Positions 38,850 to 47,494 of a stretch of DNA of 51,586 bases are shown here, piece by piece. The notes beneath the pieces are model-generated. The model made no database searches, had not been told where the DNA came from, and saw only the letters and a list, made by a program, of their open reading frames with translations. Source of the stretch: UBA4742 sp002403895 (GTDB lineage Bacteria; Actinomycetota; Acidimicrobiia; Acidimicrobiales; Acidimicrobilacustridaceae); assembly GCA_036823295.1 (NCBI GenBank), contig DAISGD010000021.1, positions 1-51,586 of the forward strand. The letters run 5' to 3'. Within the stretch, counting starts at the first letter, position 1. Each line of letters begins with the position of its first letter. Made by a program: the position numbers and the translations under genes.

Positions 38850-39299
38850 ATGCGGGCCTTCTTGGGCATGGGTTCCAATCTCGGCGATCGCGACGCCTTC
38901 CTGCGGGAGGCCGTCGGCTCGCTCACCAGGGTGGTGGCCGTGTCCGGGCTGTACGAGACCGACCCGGTGGGCGGACCGGGAGGCCAAGGGCCGTACCTCA
39001 ACCTCGTGGTGGAGCTGGATACCCCGCTCACGGCCCGGGAGCTGCTGGGGGTGTGCCATCGGTTGGAGTCCGGTGCCGGACGAGTGCGCGACGAGCGGTG
39101 GGGACCCCGCACGCTGGATGTCGACATTCTCTGGGTGGAGAGTGGGCCGGTGGATGAGCCTGACCTCCAGATCCCCCATCCCCGGATGCACGAGCGGCGG
39201 TTCGTCATGGCCCCCCTCGCCGAGCTGGCTCCCGACCTGGTCCCCCCCGACTGGAACGACCGGACCGAGGGCCGGGTCCGACACGTCGGGTCCTTCTGA
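38850..39299 (+). CDS. folK: 2-amino-4-hydroxy-6-hydroxymethyldihydropteridine pyrophosphokinase
   Basis: The protein is 149 residues. It opens MRAFLGMGSNLGDRDAFLRE and has the metal and ATP motif RWGPRTLDVDILWV and the substrate loop IPHPRMHERRFVMAPLAELA. It pyrophosphorylates hydroxymethyl-dihydropterin to make the FolP substrate. The ATG at 38850 is 4 bp after the folB stop. The next gene starts 3 bp after its own stop, continuing the operon. Confidence 0.96.
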   Translation: MRAFLGMGSNLGDRDAFLREAVGSLTRVVAVSGLYETDPVGGPGGQGPYLNLVVELDTPLTARELLGVCHRLESGAGRVRDERWGPRTLDVDILWVESGPVDEPDLQIPHPRMHERRFVMAPLAELAPDLVPPDWNDRTEGRVRHVGSF

Positions 39300-39302
39300 G
39301 CC

Positions 39303-40079
39303 ATGGCCGGCTCGCGGCTTCGGGTCATCGGCGCCGGCCGGGCCGGACGTGCCCTGGCCCTGGCGCTGGCCCAGGCCGGTTGGCGGGTCGGCCCGGTACT
39401 GGGTCGCGGCGCCGACGTGACCGGCGCCGCGGCGGGGGTGGACCTGCTGGTCATCGCCACGCCTGACGCCGCCGTCTCCTCGGTGGCTGCTGGTATCGAG
39501 CCGGTGGAGACCACGGTCGTGGCCCACCTGGCCGGATCGCTCGGCCTCACGGTCGTGACCCCTCACCAGCATCGGGCTGCCATCCACCCGTTGGTGGCGC
39601 TGCCCAGTCCCGAGCTCGGCGCCGAACGGCTCACCGCGGGGGCGTGGTTCGCGGTGGCTGGCTCCGACCGGGCCGCCATGGAAGTGGCCGAGCAGGTCGT
39701 GGCCGACCTCGGTGGCCGGGCCTTCGAGGTTGCCGACGCCGACCGGGCCGCCTATCACGCCGCCGCGGTGATCGCCTCGAACCACGTGGTCGCCCTGTTG
39801 GGCCAGGCCGAGCGGGTGGCCGCCTCGGTCGGCGTTCCCTTCGAGGCCTACACCGACCTGGTGCGGTCCACGTTGGACAACGTGGCCGAACTGGGGCCGG
39901 CCGCCGCTCTGACCGGGCCGGCGGCCCGAGGTGATCAGGCCACCATCGAGCGTCATCTGGCCGCGCTCGACCCGGCCGAACGCGAGGCCTACCAGGCCAT
40001 GGCCGACCTGGCCTACCGCCTCGCTCACCGCGGATCCGGTGACCCGGGATCTTCCGATCCGACCGCGACCGACCTCTAA
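39303..40079 (+). CDS. Rossmann-fold/DUF2520 oxidoreductase-like protein
   Basis: The protein is 258 residues. An N-terminal NADP-type Rossmann domain (LRVIGAGRAGRALALALAQA) is followed by DLLVIATPDAAVSSVAAGIE and a helical DUF2520 domain (AAYHAAAVIASNHVVALLGQ and LGPAAALTGPAARGDQATIE). The shape resembles ketopantoate reductase and prephenate dehydrogenase relatives. Its constant place directly before panC in actinobacteria suggests a part in pantothenate synthesis, possibly ketopantoate reduction; this is inference. The ATG at 39303 is 3 bp after folK. Confidence 0.85.
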   Translation: MAGSRLRVIGAGRAGRALALALAQAGWRVGPVLGRGADVTGAAAGVDLLVIATPDAAVSSVAAGIEPVETTVVAHLAGSLGLTVVTPHQHRAAIHPLVALPSPELGAERLTAGAWFAVAGSDRAAMEVAEQVVADLGGRAFEVADADRAAYHAAAVIASNHVVALLGQAERVAASVGVPFEAYTDLVRSTLDNVAELGPAAALTGPAARGDQATIERHLAALDPAEREAYQAMADLAYRLAHRGSGDPGSSDPTATDL

Positions 40080-40149
40080 CCGACCCCTGATCGGGGCGAG
40101 TGCCACCCGCGATGCCTCCAGGTTCGTCGATTTCGGGCAGGATGCGGCG

Positions 40150-41007
40150 GTGGAGGTGACGACATCCATCGACGAGGTACGAGCCCTGCTCGCCCGGGCC
40201 AGGAGCGACGGCCGCACGGTCGGGTTCGTGCCCACCATGGGCTACCTCCACGACGGCCATGTCTCGCTCATCGAGCAGGCTCGCGGCGACGTCGACGTGG
40301 TAGTGGTCTCGATCTTCGTGAATCCGTTGCAGTTCGGTGCGGGGGAGGATCTCGCCGGCTACCCCCGCGACCTGCCGGCCGATACGAGCCAGGCCAGGGC
40401 GGCCGGGGTTGACGTGCTCTTCGTTCCCGACATCACCGAGATGTATCCCGACCCCCCGCTCACATCGGTGGTGGTGCCTGACCTGGCGACCACCATGGAA
40501 GGCGCATCGCGACCGACGCATTTCGCCGGGGTGGCGACGGTGGTGGCCAAGCTTTTCACCATCGTGGGCCCCTGCCGGGCCTATTTCGGCGAGAAGGACT
40601 TCCAGCAGTTGACCATCGTGGAGCGCATGGTGGCGGATCTGTCCTTTCCGGTGGACGTCGTCGGATGCCCCATCGTGCGGGAGCCGGACGGACTCGCCCT
40701 GTCGAGCCGCAACGTGTACCTCACGCCCAGCGAGCGAGCTGCCGCCCCGGTGCTCTACCGAGCCCTTGAGACCGCCGCCGCCGCGGTGGCCGATGGTGAG
40801 CGGGACCCGGGCGCCGTGCGGGACCTCATGGCCGGGGTGCTTGGCGCCGAGCCCCTGGCCGAGCTGGAGTACGCCGAGGCCGTGGATGCCGGTACCCTCA
40901 CCCGGCCCGACGTGTTGACCGGGCAGATCCGCCTGCTGATCGCCGGTCGCTTTGGTCGACCGAGACTGTTGGATAACCTCGGCGTGCTCGTCCCCGAGCA
41001 GGGCTGA
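40150..41007 (+). CDS. panC: Pantothenate synthetase
   Basis: The protein is 285 residues. ATP motifs are FVPTMGYLHDGHVSLIEQAR and VVSIFVNPLQFGAGEDLAGY. Substrate motifs are HFAGVATVVAKLFTIV, YFGEKDFQQLTIVERMV and DGLALSSRNVYLTPSER. It joins pantoate and beta-alanine with ATP; beta-alanine would come from the next gene, panD. I chose GTG 40150, with GTG 40156 close by. The frame is open for 70 codons further upstream, but that part overlaps the DUF2520 gene and is Pro/Arg-rich. Confidence 0.95.
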   Translation: MEVTTSIDEVRALLARARSDGRTVGFVPTMGYLHDGHVSLIEQARGDVDVVVVSIFVNPLQFGAGEDLAGYPRDLPADTSQARAAGVDVLFVPDITEMYPDPPLTSVVVPDLATTMEGASRPTHFAGVATVVAKLFTIVGPCRAYFGEKDFQQLTIVERMVADLSFPVDVVGCPIVREPDGLALSSRNVYLTPSERAAAPVLYRALETAAAAVADGERDPGAVRDLMAGVLGAEPLAELEYAEAVDAGTLTRPDVLTGQIRLLIAGRFGRPRLLDNLGVLVPEQG

Positions 41008-41066
41008 CCCGGTCAGCCCCCGTACGGCGACCCGTTCGGGCGCCAAGCAACCCCCAGGAGCGAACC

Positions 41067-41438
41067 ATGCGCCGTCGCATGATGAAGTCGAAGATCCACC
41101 GGGCCACGGTCACCGATGCCAACCTGCACTACATCGGCTCGATCAGCCTCGACACCGACCTCATGGCCCGGGCGGACATCCGCGAGCACGAGCAGGTCCA
41201 CGTCCTCGACATCGACAACGGGGCCCGCTTCGAGACGTATGCCATCCCCGGGGGACCAGGTGAGGTCTGCCTGAACGGGGCAGCCGCCCGGCTCGTGCAA
41301 CCGGGTGATCGGGTGATCGTCATCACCTACGCCGACTATGCCGACGAGGAACTCGACGGGTTCGCTCCTGCCGTGGTCCACGTCGACGCCGGCAACCGTC
41401 CCGTCTCGATCGAGGAGAGCGCGCCGCAGTGGGTGTGA
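41067..41438 (+). CDS. panD: Aspartate 1-decarboxylase (pyruvoyl enzyme precursor)
   Basis: The protein is 123 residues. The self-cleavage site is HYIGSISLDTDLM, between Gly24 and Ser25, which creates the pyruvoyl group. Lys9 in MKSKIHRATVTDANL and FETYAIPGGPGEVCLNGAAA are also typical. It makes beta-alanine from aspartate for PanC. The ATG at 41067 has AGGAG about six bases upstream. An ATG at 41079 is possible. Relative to most proteins of the family the only extra is the short Arg-rich start. Confidence 0.97.
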   Translation: MRRRMMKSKIHRATVTDANLHYIGSISLDTDLMARADIREHEQVHVLDIDNGARFETYAIPGGPGEVCLNGAAARLVQPGDRVIVITYADYADEELDGFAPAVVHVDAGNRPVSIEESAPQWV

Positions 41439-41472
41439 CCATCGTGGTGGCCCCCGGCCCGATAGGTGCCCG

Positions 41473-43179
41473 GTGACGGGGCTCCCCAAGGTTCGAGGGC
41501 CTGACCCGGCCCTGGATCTGCTCGTGCTGGGTTCGGGCGTGGCTGGGCTGTCTGCCGCCGTGCGGGCCGCCGGCACCCACGGCATGCGCGCCGGCGTGCT
41601 GACCAAGGGTGAGCTCCACCAGTCCACTACCCGATGGGCCCAGGGTGGGGTGGCGGCTGTGCTGGGAGAAGACCCCGACTCGACGGACCTGCACCTGGCC
41701 GACACCCTGGCCGCCGGCGCAGGCTTGTGCGACAGCGATGCCGTGCGCGTCCTCGTGGACGAGGGTCCGGGGCGGGTCAACGAGCTCATCGCCCTCGGCG
41801 CCATGTTCGATCGGGACGACCACGGCCGCCTGGAGCTGGCCCGCGAAGGGGGCCACAGCCTGCCTCGCATCGTGCACGCCGGCGGGGCGGCAACCGGCGC
41901 CGAGATCGAGCGGGCGCTGGTCGACGCGGTGCGCCACACGGCCACGGCGATCTACGAGAACGCCTTCGCGCTGGACCTCGTCGTCGAGGACGAACGGGTG
42001 GCGGGGGTGGTCGCCATCGGGGCCGACGGGACATGCCGGACGGTCCGAGCCGACCACGTCCTGCTGGCCACCGGCGGTGCCGGTCAGCTCTTTGCGGTGA
42101 CCACCAATCCGGTGGAGAGCACCGCCGACGGTGTGGCCATGGCCCTGCGCGCCGGTGCGGCGGTGGCCGATGTCGAGTTCGTCCAGTTCCACCCGACGGC
42201 CCTGCACCATCCGTCGATGCCCAGGCCGTTGTTGTCGGAGGCACTCCGGGGCCACGGCGCGTTGCTGCGCGACGCGAACGGCGAGCGGTTCGTGGACGAA
42301 CTGTTGCCCCGTGACGAGGTGTCGCGGGCCATGACCCGTCGCATGCTCGACCAGTTGGTCGACCATCTCTGGCTGGACGCCACCGGGCTCGAGTCGTTCC
42401 CCGAGCGCTTCCCCACGATCAGCGCGGCGTTGACTTCCGCCGGGCTCGACCCGGGCACGGACTGGTTGCCCATTGCTCCCGCGGCCCACTACCTGTGTGG
42501 CGGGGTGGTAGCCGACCTGGACGGGGCGACCTCCCTGGACGGGCTGTGGGCCGCCGGTGAGGTGGCCTGCTCGGGGGTGCACGGAGCCAACCGGCTGGCC
42601 TCCAACTCCTTGTTGGAAGGAATGGTGTTCGCCGCTCGGGTGGTGGAGGCGATCGAACGGGGACAATCGACGGCCGCCCCCACGGGTGCCATGCGGGCGG
42701 TGTTGGGGGCGGACACCCGCACCGACGACGACCGGCACATCGGTGGCCTGACCACATCAGCCTGGCAGGCCGGGACACTGCTCACTGAGTCGCTGGTCGC
42801 CGGGTCGGAGTCGGGGCCGGCGGTGGGTGACGCGCCCTGTGCCCGCGACGCGCTGCAACGGGCTATGACGTCGGGTGCCGGCGTGTTGCGCGACGCCGAT
42901 TCGCTGACCACCACGTCATCGACGGTCGCCGAGATCGGTGCGGCCCTTCCCGACTTGGCGGCGCGGACCGACCAGGGTGCCCAGGCGCAGGTGGCCGAGC
43001 TGGCCAACCTGGTGGAGGTGGCGCGCGCCCTGCTCCTGTCGGCCACGTTGCGCACCGAGAGCCGGGGTGCGCACACCCGCGCCGATCACCCCGCCACCGA
43101 GGGGCGCTTCCGGGGTCGCATCGTCCTCGGCGGCACCGGCGCCACCGTGGCGGCCGGGTCGGGCAGGCTGATGCCATGA
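41473..43179 (+). CDS. nadB: L-aspartate oxidase
   Basis: The protein is 568 residues. The FAD-binding start is LLVLGSGVAGLSAAVRAAGT, with TRWAQGGVAAVLGEDPD following. Active-site parts are EFVQFHPTALHHP, GHGALLRDANGERFVDELLP and PAAHYLCGGVVADLDGATSL, and the second flavin motif is GLWAAGEVACSGVHGANRLA with SNSLLEGMVFA. It oxidises aspartate to iminoaspartate for NAD synthesis. No nadA is next to it, unlike the nadABC order in mycobacteria. GTG 41473 is the likely start. Its stop overlaps the nadC ATG. Confidence 0.95.
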   Translation: MTGLPKVRGPDPALDLLVLGSGVAGLSAAVRAAGTHGMRAGVLTKGELHQSTTRWAQGGVAAVLGEDPDSTDLHLADTLAAGAGLCDSDAVRVLVDEGPGRVNELIALGAMFDRDDHGRLELAREGGHSLPRIVHAGGAATGAEIERALVDAVRHTATAIYENAFALDLVVEDERVAGVVAIGADGTCRTVRADHVLLATGGAGQLFAVTTNPVESTADGVAMALRAGAAVADVEFVQFHPTALHHPSMPRPLLSEALRGHGALLRDANGERFVDELLPRDEVSRAMTRRMLDQLVDHLWLDATGLESFPERFPTISAALTSAGLDPGTDWLPIAPAAHYLCGGVVADLDGATSLDGLWAAGEVACSGVHGANRLASNSLLEGMVFAARVVEAIERGQSTAAPTGAMRAVLGADTRTDDDRHIGGLTTSAWQAGTLLTESLVAGSESGPAVGDAPCARDALQRAMTSGAGVLRDADSLTTTSSTVAEIGAALPDLAARTDQGAQAQVAELANLVEVARALLLSATLRTESRGAHTRADHPATEGRFRGRIVLGGTGATVAAGSGRLMP

Positions 43180-44048
43180 GCGCACTCCGCCCCCCGCGTC
43201 ACGCCGTCACCGAAGCGGTGGCTCGGGCGATCGCCGAGGATTTGACCCCGCTCGGAGACCTTACGTCGGCCCTGTTGCCACCAGACCTCGCCGCCACCGC
43301 GGCGTTCGTCGCACGCACCGCGGGGGTCGTGGCCGGAGTGGATTGTGCCACCGAGACCTTTGCCCAGATCGATCCGGCGGTGGCGGTGGCGTGGTCCGTC
43401 GGTGACGGTGCCGCGGTCGACGTCGGTACGACCATCGGCACCGTTGCAGGCACCCTGGCCTCGATCCTCACCGCTGAGCGCACCGCCCTGAACTTCCTCG
43501 GTCATCTTTCGGGTATCGCCACCCTCACCCGCCGCTTCGTGGACGTCGCCGCGGCGGCCGGGACGGCCCGAATCTGGGACACCCGCAAGACGACCCCGGG
43601 GCTCCGCAGCCTCGAGAAGGCCGCGGTCCGGGCTGGGGGCGGCGCCAATCATCGGGGCAATCTCTCGGATTGGATCCTGCTCAAGGATAACCACCTCGCC
43701 CTCATGGGCATCACCGCCGCCGTCGAGACCAGCCGTGAACGGTGGCCGGCCCGCACCGTCCACGTGGAGTGTGACCGGCTGGACCAGGTCACCGAAGCCC
43801 TCGAGGCGGGGGTAGACGCCCTCCTGCTCGACAATATGACTCCCGACGAGGTCTCCCAATGTGTGGCGGTCGCCGATGACCACGCCGCCACGACCGGGCG
43901 GCGCCGCCCGTTGTTGGAGGTGTCGGGTGGGATCTCACTTGAGACCGCGGGCCGCTACGCCGGGCTGGGGGTCGACATGATCTCCGTCGGTGGGCTCACC
44001 AACTCGGCTCCCGCGCTCGACATCGGTCTCGACATCGCTCCTGGCTGA
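43176..44048 (+). CDS. nadC: Nicotinate-nucleotide pyrophosphorylase (quinolinate phosphoribosyltransferase)
   Basis: The protein is 290 residues. Typical segments are EDLTPLGDLTSALLPPD, TAERTALNFLGHLSGIATLT, the substrate motif IWDTRKTTPGLRSLEKAAVR, GGGANHRGNLSDWILLKDNH and VECDRLDQVTEALEAGVDAL. It turns quinolinate and PRPP into nicotinate mononucleotide. The ATG overlaps nadB by 4 bp (ATGA at 43176-43179), so the two are coupled. Confidence 0.97.
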   Translation: MSALRPPRHAVTEAVARAIAEDLTPLGDLTSALLPPDLAATAAFVARTAGVVAGVDCATETFAQIDPAVAVAWSVGDGAAVDVGTTIGTVAGTLASILTAERTALNFLGHLSGIATLTRRFVDVAAAAGTARIWDTRKTTPGLRSLEKAAVRAGGGANHRGNLSDWILLKDNHLALMGITAAVETSRERWPARTVHVECDRLDQVTEALEAGVDALLLDNMTPDEVSQCVAVADDHAATTGRRRPLLEVSGGISLETAGRYAGLGVDMISVGGLTNSAPALDIGLDIAPG

Positions 44049-44118
44049 ACCATCCGCTCGCTCGCGTTCAAACTGATCGGCTTACCCTCTCGCCTGAACC
44101 GAACAAGGAGCATCTGCT

Positions 44119-44916
44119 GTGCTACTCGCCATCGACGCCGGGAACACCGACACCGTCGTGGGCCTCTTCGAGCTCGACGGACCCGACCCGAGCGAACGCA
44201 CCCGGCCCGAGGACGGGCTGATCGATCATTGGCGGATCGCCACCGAGGCCAACCGCACCGGCGACGAGCTGGCGGTGTTGCTCCAAGGGTTCCTGGCGCT
44301 GAGGAGCTTCACCCTCGATGACATCGACGGCATGGCCGTGTCCTCGGGCGTCCCCCGGGTGAAGGAGGCGCTACGCCTGCTGGCCGACCGGTATCTGGAC
44401 TTCGACCCGATCATGATCGAGCCGGGGGTCCGCACCGGCATCGCCATCCTGGCTGAGAACCCCAAAGAGGTCGGTGCCGACCGCATCGCCAACGCGGTGG
44501 CGGCATTCGACCTGTATGGCGGCCCCACCATCGTCGCTGACTTCGGGACGGCCACCACCTGTGACGCGGTGTCGGCCAAGGGTGAGTACCTGGGCGGCGC
44601 CATCGCTCCAGGCATCGGAATCAGCATGGATGCGTTGGTGGGTCGGGCCGCGGCTCTGGGGGCGGTCGAGCTGGTGGAGCCACGCAGTGTGCTGGGCAAG
44701 AGCACGGTCGAGTCCATCCAGTCGGGCGCCGTCTACGGCTTCGCCGCTCAGGTCGACGGGTTGTGTGAGCGGATCCAAAACGAGCTGGGGGAGTGCACCA
44801 TCATCTCGACCGGGGGCTTGGCCGAGCTCATCACGCCCCTGTCGAAGTTCATCCAGCACTCCGAGCCCTGGCTCACCCTGCACGGCCTGCGCCTGGTCTA
44901 CGAGAAGAACGTCTGA
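44119..44916 (+). CDS. coaX: Type III pantothenate kinase
   Basis: The protein is 265 residues. It starts LLAIDAGNTDTVVGLFELDG (phosphate-1 motif of the ASKHA fold), with PGVRTGIAILAENPKEVGAD for pantothenate binding, then TIVADFGTATTCDAVSAKGE and GAIAPGIGISMDALVGRAAA. The ATP end is CTIISTGGLAELI. It starts coenzyme A synthesis from the pantothenate made by PanC. The GTG at 44119 has AAGGAG at 44105-44110. In most actinobacteria lysS and clpC follow directly; here another block intervenes. Confidence 0.96.
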   Translation: MLLAIDAGNTDTVVGLFELDGPDPSERTRPEDGLIDHWRIATEANRTGDELAVLLQGFLALRSFTLDDIDGMAVSSGVPRVKEALRLLADRYLDFDPIMIEPGVRTGIAILAENPKEVGADRIANAVAAFDLYGGPTIVADFGTATTCDAVSAKGEYLGGAIAPGIGISMDALVGRAAALGAVELVEPRSVLGKSTVESIQSGAVYGFAAQVDGLCERIQNELGECTIISTGGLAELITPLSKFIQHSEPWLTLHGLRLVYEKNV

Positions 44917-44956
44917 CGGCTCGGGCGGGGTCGCGGGGCGCACTACGGTCTGACCG

Positions 44957-45919
44957 ATGAGAGTCCTGATCACTGGCATGGGGGGAGAGCTGGGCACCCG
45001 CCTGGCCAACCAACTCGGCAACGATCCGAAGGTCGAGGCTGTTCTCGGGCTCGACATCGACCCGCCTCGCCGCCGTCACCGGGCGGAGTTCCATCGGGTC
45101 GACCCCCGCGACCGCGATCGCACTACCTCGCTGATCCGCGGGTTCCAGCCCACCGCGCTCGTGCACCTCGGGGTCTACGAGCCCTACGCCCGCAGCTCAC
45201 CCCGCTCGGCGATGGAGCGCACCGCCGCCGGAACCATCACTGCGGTGACGGCCGCGGTGGATGCCGGTCGCCTGGACCGGATCATCGTGCGGTCGGGCAT
45301 CGAGATCTACGGACGTCGCCGGGGGGCGCCGGTCCGGCCCGACGAAACCGTGCAACCCGACCCCACCTCCTCGTTCGGCCATCAGCTCCAACACGTCGAG
45401 CGGGTCTGCACCGAGGGCGGCCTGCACGCCGCCATCCCCGTGACCGCGCTGCGATTCGCCCCGTTGGTGGGGCCGTCGTTTCCGAGCCCGCTGGGTCGGT
45501 TGCTGCGAATGCCGGCGGTGCCGTTCAACGTCCTGAGTGACCCTCCGTTCTCGGTGTTGCACCAACACGACGCGGCCGGCGCGCTCTTGGCCGCCCTGCG
45601 TCGCCCCGTCGATGGCCCGGTCAACGTCGTCGCCGCCGGTGCGGTGACCGCGTTCCAGGCGGCCCGCCTTGGTCATCGGCTTCCGGTCCCGATCGCGGCC
45701 CTGGGCTGGTATTCGGCGCGGCTGGTGGCCGAGCTGGCCGGGGCGCCTGTGCCCGACCATGTCGAGGAGCTGCTGACCCGGGGACGCACGGCCGACGGCA
45801 GCCACGTCGGCGAGCTGCTCGGGGTGCGACCCGAGCGCTCGAGCCCCGAAGTGGTCGAGGAGCTCTATGCGTGGGCCGAGGTCGTCCACCGGAGCGCGGC
45901 CGGGGCGGAGGCGGCGTGA
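44957..45919 (+). CDS. NAD(P)-binding epimerase/dehydratase-like protein with degenerate catalytic site
   Basis: The protein is 320 residues with an extended SDR fold. The nucleotide loop is MRVLITGMGGELGTRLANQL, and the central strand is IIVRSGIEIYGRRRGAP. The site expected to read YGxSK reads SFGHQLQHVERV, so F140 and L144 replace the catalytic Tyr and Lys. The protein may bind a nucleotide sugar or NAD without the usual chemistry. It is paired with a PlsC-like gene by a GTGA overlap, like Rv0501/Rv0502 in mycobacteria. TACGGT at 44944-44949 ends seven bases before the ATG, a leaderless layout. Confidence 0.8.
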   Translation: MRVLITGMGGELGTRLANQLGNDPKVEAVLGLDIDPPRRRHRAEFHRVDPRDRDRTTSLIRGFQPTALVHLGVYEPYARSSPRSAMERTAAGTITAVTAAVDAGRLDRIIVRSGIEIYGRRRGAPVRPDETVQPDPTSSFGHQLQHVERVCTEGGLHAAIPVTALRFAPLVGPSFPSPLGRLLRMPAVPFNVLSDPPFSVLHQHDAAGALLAALRRPVDGPVNVVAAGAVTAFQAARLGHRLPVPIAALGWYSARLVAELAGAPVPDHVEELLTRGRTADGSHVGELLGVRPERSSPEVVEELYAWAEVVHRSAAGAEAA

Positions 45920-46593
45920 CCGTCGTGGATGCCGACCTCGCGGCACTGGATCCCGATCTGGAGCGCAACGACGTCGGTGCCCTGCTCCAGCGCCGGGTCA
46001 GCGGTCGGTTCTCGGTCGACGAGTGGGGCCTCGATCGTGACCTGGTGCGGGCGGTGGCGCCCCTCACCCGACTCCGCTGGGACCTGCGGATCGAGGACGA
46101 TCATCTGCTGCCGGAGATCGGCCCGGCGTTGCTGGTGCACACCCGCCGCATCGGGGTGTCGGAACCGATCGTGCTCACTTCGGCGGTGGCCCGGACCACG
46201 GACCGTCCGCTGCGTTGGATCGGTTCTCCGGATCGAGGGCCGATAGCCCCGCTCGCCCGGCGCCTAGGCGCTGTCCCCGGTCACCCGGCTGACCTTCGCA
46301 GCCTGTTGCGGGCCGGTGAGCTCGTCGGACTGCCCCTCGGTCGGGAGATCCTGCATCCCTTCCACGTGGGGGCCATCCCGGTTGAACCGGTGGCCGCCGC
46401 CATCGCCGCCGGCGCGCCGATCATTCCGGTGGCGGTGATCGGGTTCGAGGTCGGGCGTTGGTGGACGATCCGCTTCGGTCGGCCCATCCCCACCCGGCGC
46501 AGTCGATCGGTGGGCGACGCCGACGAGGTGGCCACCTCCACCCGCCAACGGCTCCAGCACCTGCTGACCGACTCCCGGCGCTCCTCCCACTGA
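45916..46593 (+). CDS. PlsC-like (lysophospholipid acyltransferase-like) protein, HX4D motif degenerate
   Basis: The protein is 225 residues. The region ALLVHTRRIGVSEPIVLTSA lies where acyltransferases of this superfamily have NHxxxxD. H75 is kept but the Asp is not. Later parts follow the fold: PLRWIGSPDRGPIAPLARRL, then LLRAGELVGLPLGREI in place of the EGTR motif, and AAGAPIIPVAVIGFE. It is shorter than mycobacterial Rv0502 (about 360 residues). The GTG at 45916 overlaps the epimerase-like gene by 4 bp. Activity is doubtful; a lipid-binding or regulatory role is possible. Confidence 0.65.
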   Translation: MTVVDADLAALDPDLERNDVGALLQRRVSGRFSVDEWGLDRDLVRAVAPLTRLRWDLRIEDDHLLPEIGPALLVHTRRIGVSEPIVLTSAVARTTDRPLRWIGSPDRGPIAPLARRLGAVPGHPADLRSLLRAGELVGLPLGREILHPFHVGAIPVEPVAAAIAAGAPIIPVAVIGFEVGRWWTIRFGRPIPTRRSRSVGDADEVATSTRQRLQHLLTDSRRSSH

Positions 46594-46648
46594 CCACAAT
46601 CTGATGGGTCGTCATGTCGGGATACGGGGTTGGCTAGCGTGACGCCCC

Positions 46649-47470
46649 ATGGCATTCGCACAGGCTGCTGACGGCACTCGTCTGCATTACGAGGTGTTCG
46701 GGCCTCGCCACGGCGAGCCGCTCTTGTTGATCCAGGGCCTGGGTGCCGACAGCCGGGGTTGGCTCCGCCAGCGGCGGGCGCTCGGCTCGCGCTATCGCTG
46801 CATCGTGTTCGACAATCGTGGGGCGGGGCGCTCGGACCACCCACCGGCCCCCTACGACCTCGAGGTCATGGCCGTCGACGCCCTCGCCGTGCTCGACGCG
46901 GCCGGGGTCGAGCGGGCCCACGTCATGGGCGCATCGATGGGCGGGATCCTGGCCCAAATCGTCGCGGTCCGTCATCCCGAGCGGGTGCGTTCGCTGGTGT
47001 TGGCCTGTACGGCGTGTCGCCATCACCCCTGGCGCCGCGAGCTCCTGGCTGAGTGGGCCCAGACGGCGGCGACCGATGGGATGGGCGCGTTCGCCCGCCA
47101 GGCCGTGCGCTGGCTGATCGGGCCCCGCTCCCTGCGTCGGTTCTGGCCGGCCGTCGGCCTGGTCGGCCCGCTGGCCATGACTGGGTCACCCGACGCGTTC
47201 GTGGCCCAGGTGCAGGCCATCCTCGACATGAACGACGACCTGCGGGCCGAGCTCATCACCATCACGGTGCCCACCCTGGTCCTGGTGGGCAGCCAGGACA
47301 TCCTCACGCCCATGGGGGACAGCGAAGAGCTGGCCGAGCGGATCCCCGGGGCCGAGCTGGCCATCATCGGCGGCGCGGCCCACGGCTTCATGCTCGAAGC
47401 CGGGGCCGCGTTCAACCGCACCGTCCTGGAGTTCCTCGGTAGCGTCGCCAGCGCGCCAGTCAACGCCTGA
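46649..47470 (+). CDS. Alpha/beta hydrolase
   Basis: The protein is 273 residues. The nucleophile elbow is HVMGASMGGILAQIVA, the acid is in TLVLVGSQDILTP, and the His is in IIGGAAHGFMLEAG, so the triad is complete. The oxyanion region is LLLIQGLGADSRGW. The sequence resembles the esterase/haloperoxidase-like group; the substrate is unknown. TAGCGT at 46635-46640 lies eight bases before the ATG. It converges on the solute-binding protein gene, 24 bp apart. Confidence 0.9.
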   Translation: MAFAQAADGTRLHYEVFGPRHGEPLLLIQGLGADSRGWLRQRRALGSRYRCIVFDNRGAGRSDHPPAPYDLEVMAVDALAVLDAAGVERAHVMGASMGGILAQIVAVRHPERVRSLVLACTACRHHPWRRELLAEWAQTAATDGMGAFARQAVRWLIGPRSLRRFWPAVGLVGPLAMTGSPDAFVAQVQAILDMNDDLRAELITITVPTLVLVGSQDILTPMGDSEELAERIPGAELAIIGGAAHGFMLEAGAAFNRTVLEFLGSVASAPVNA

Positions 47471-47494
47471 GCGGAGGTGAGAGCGAAACCGGGT

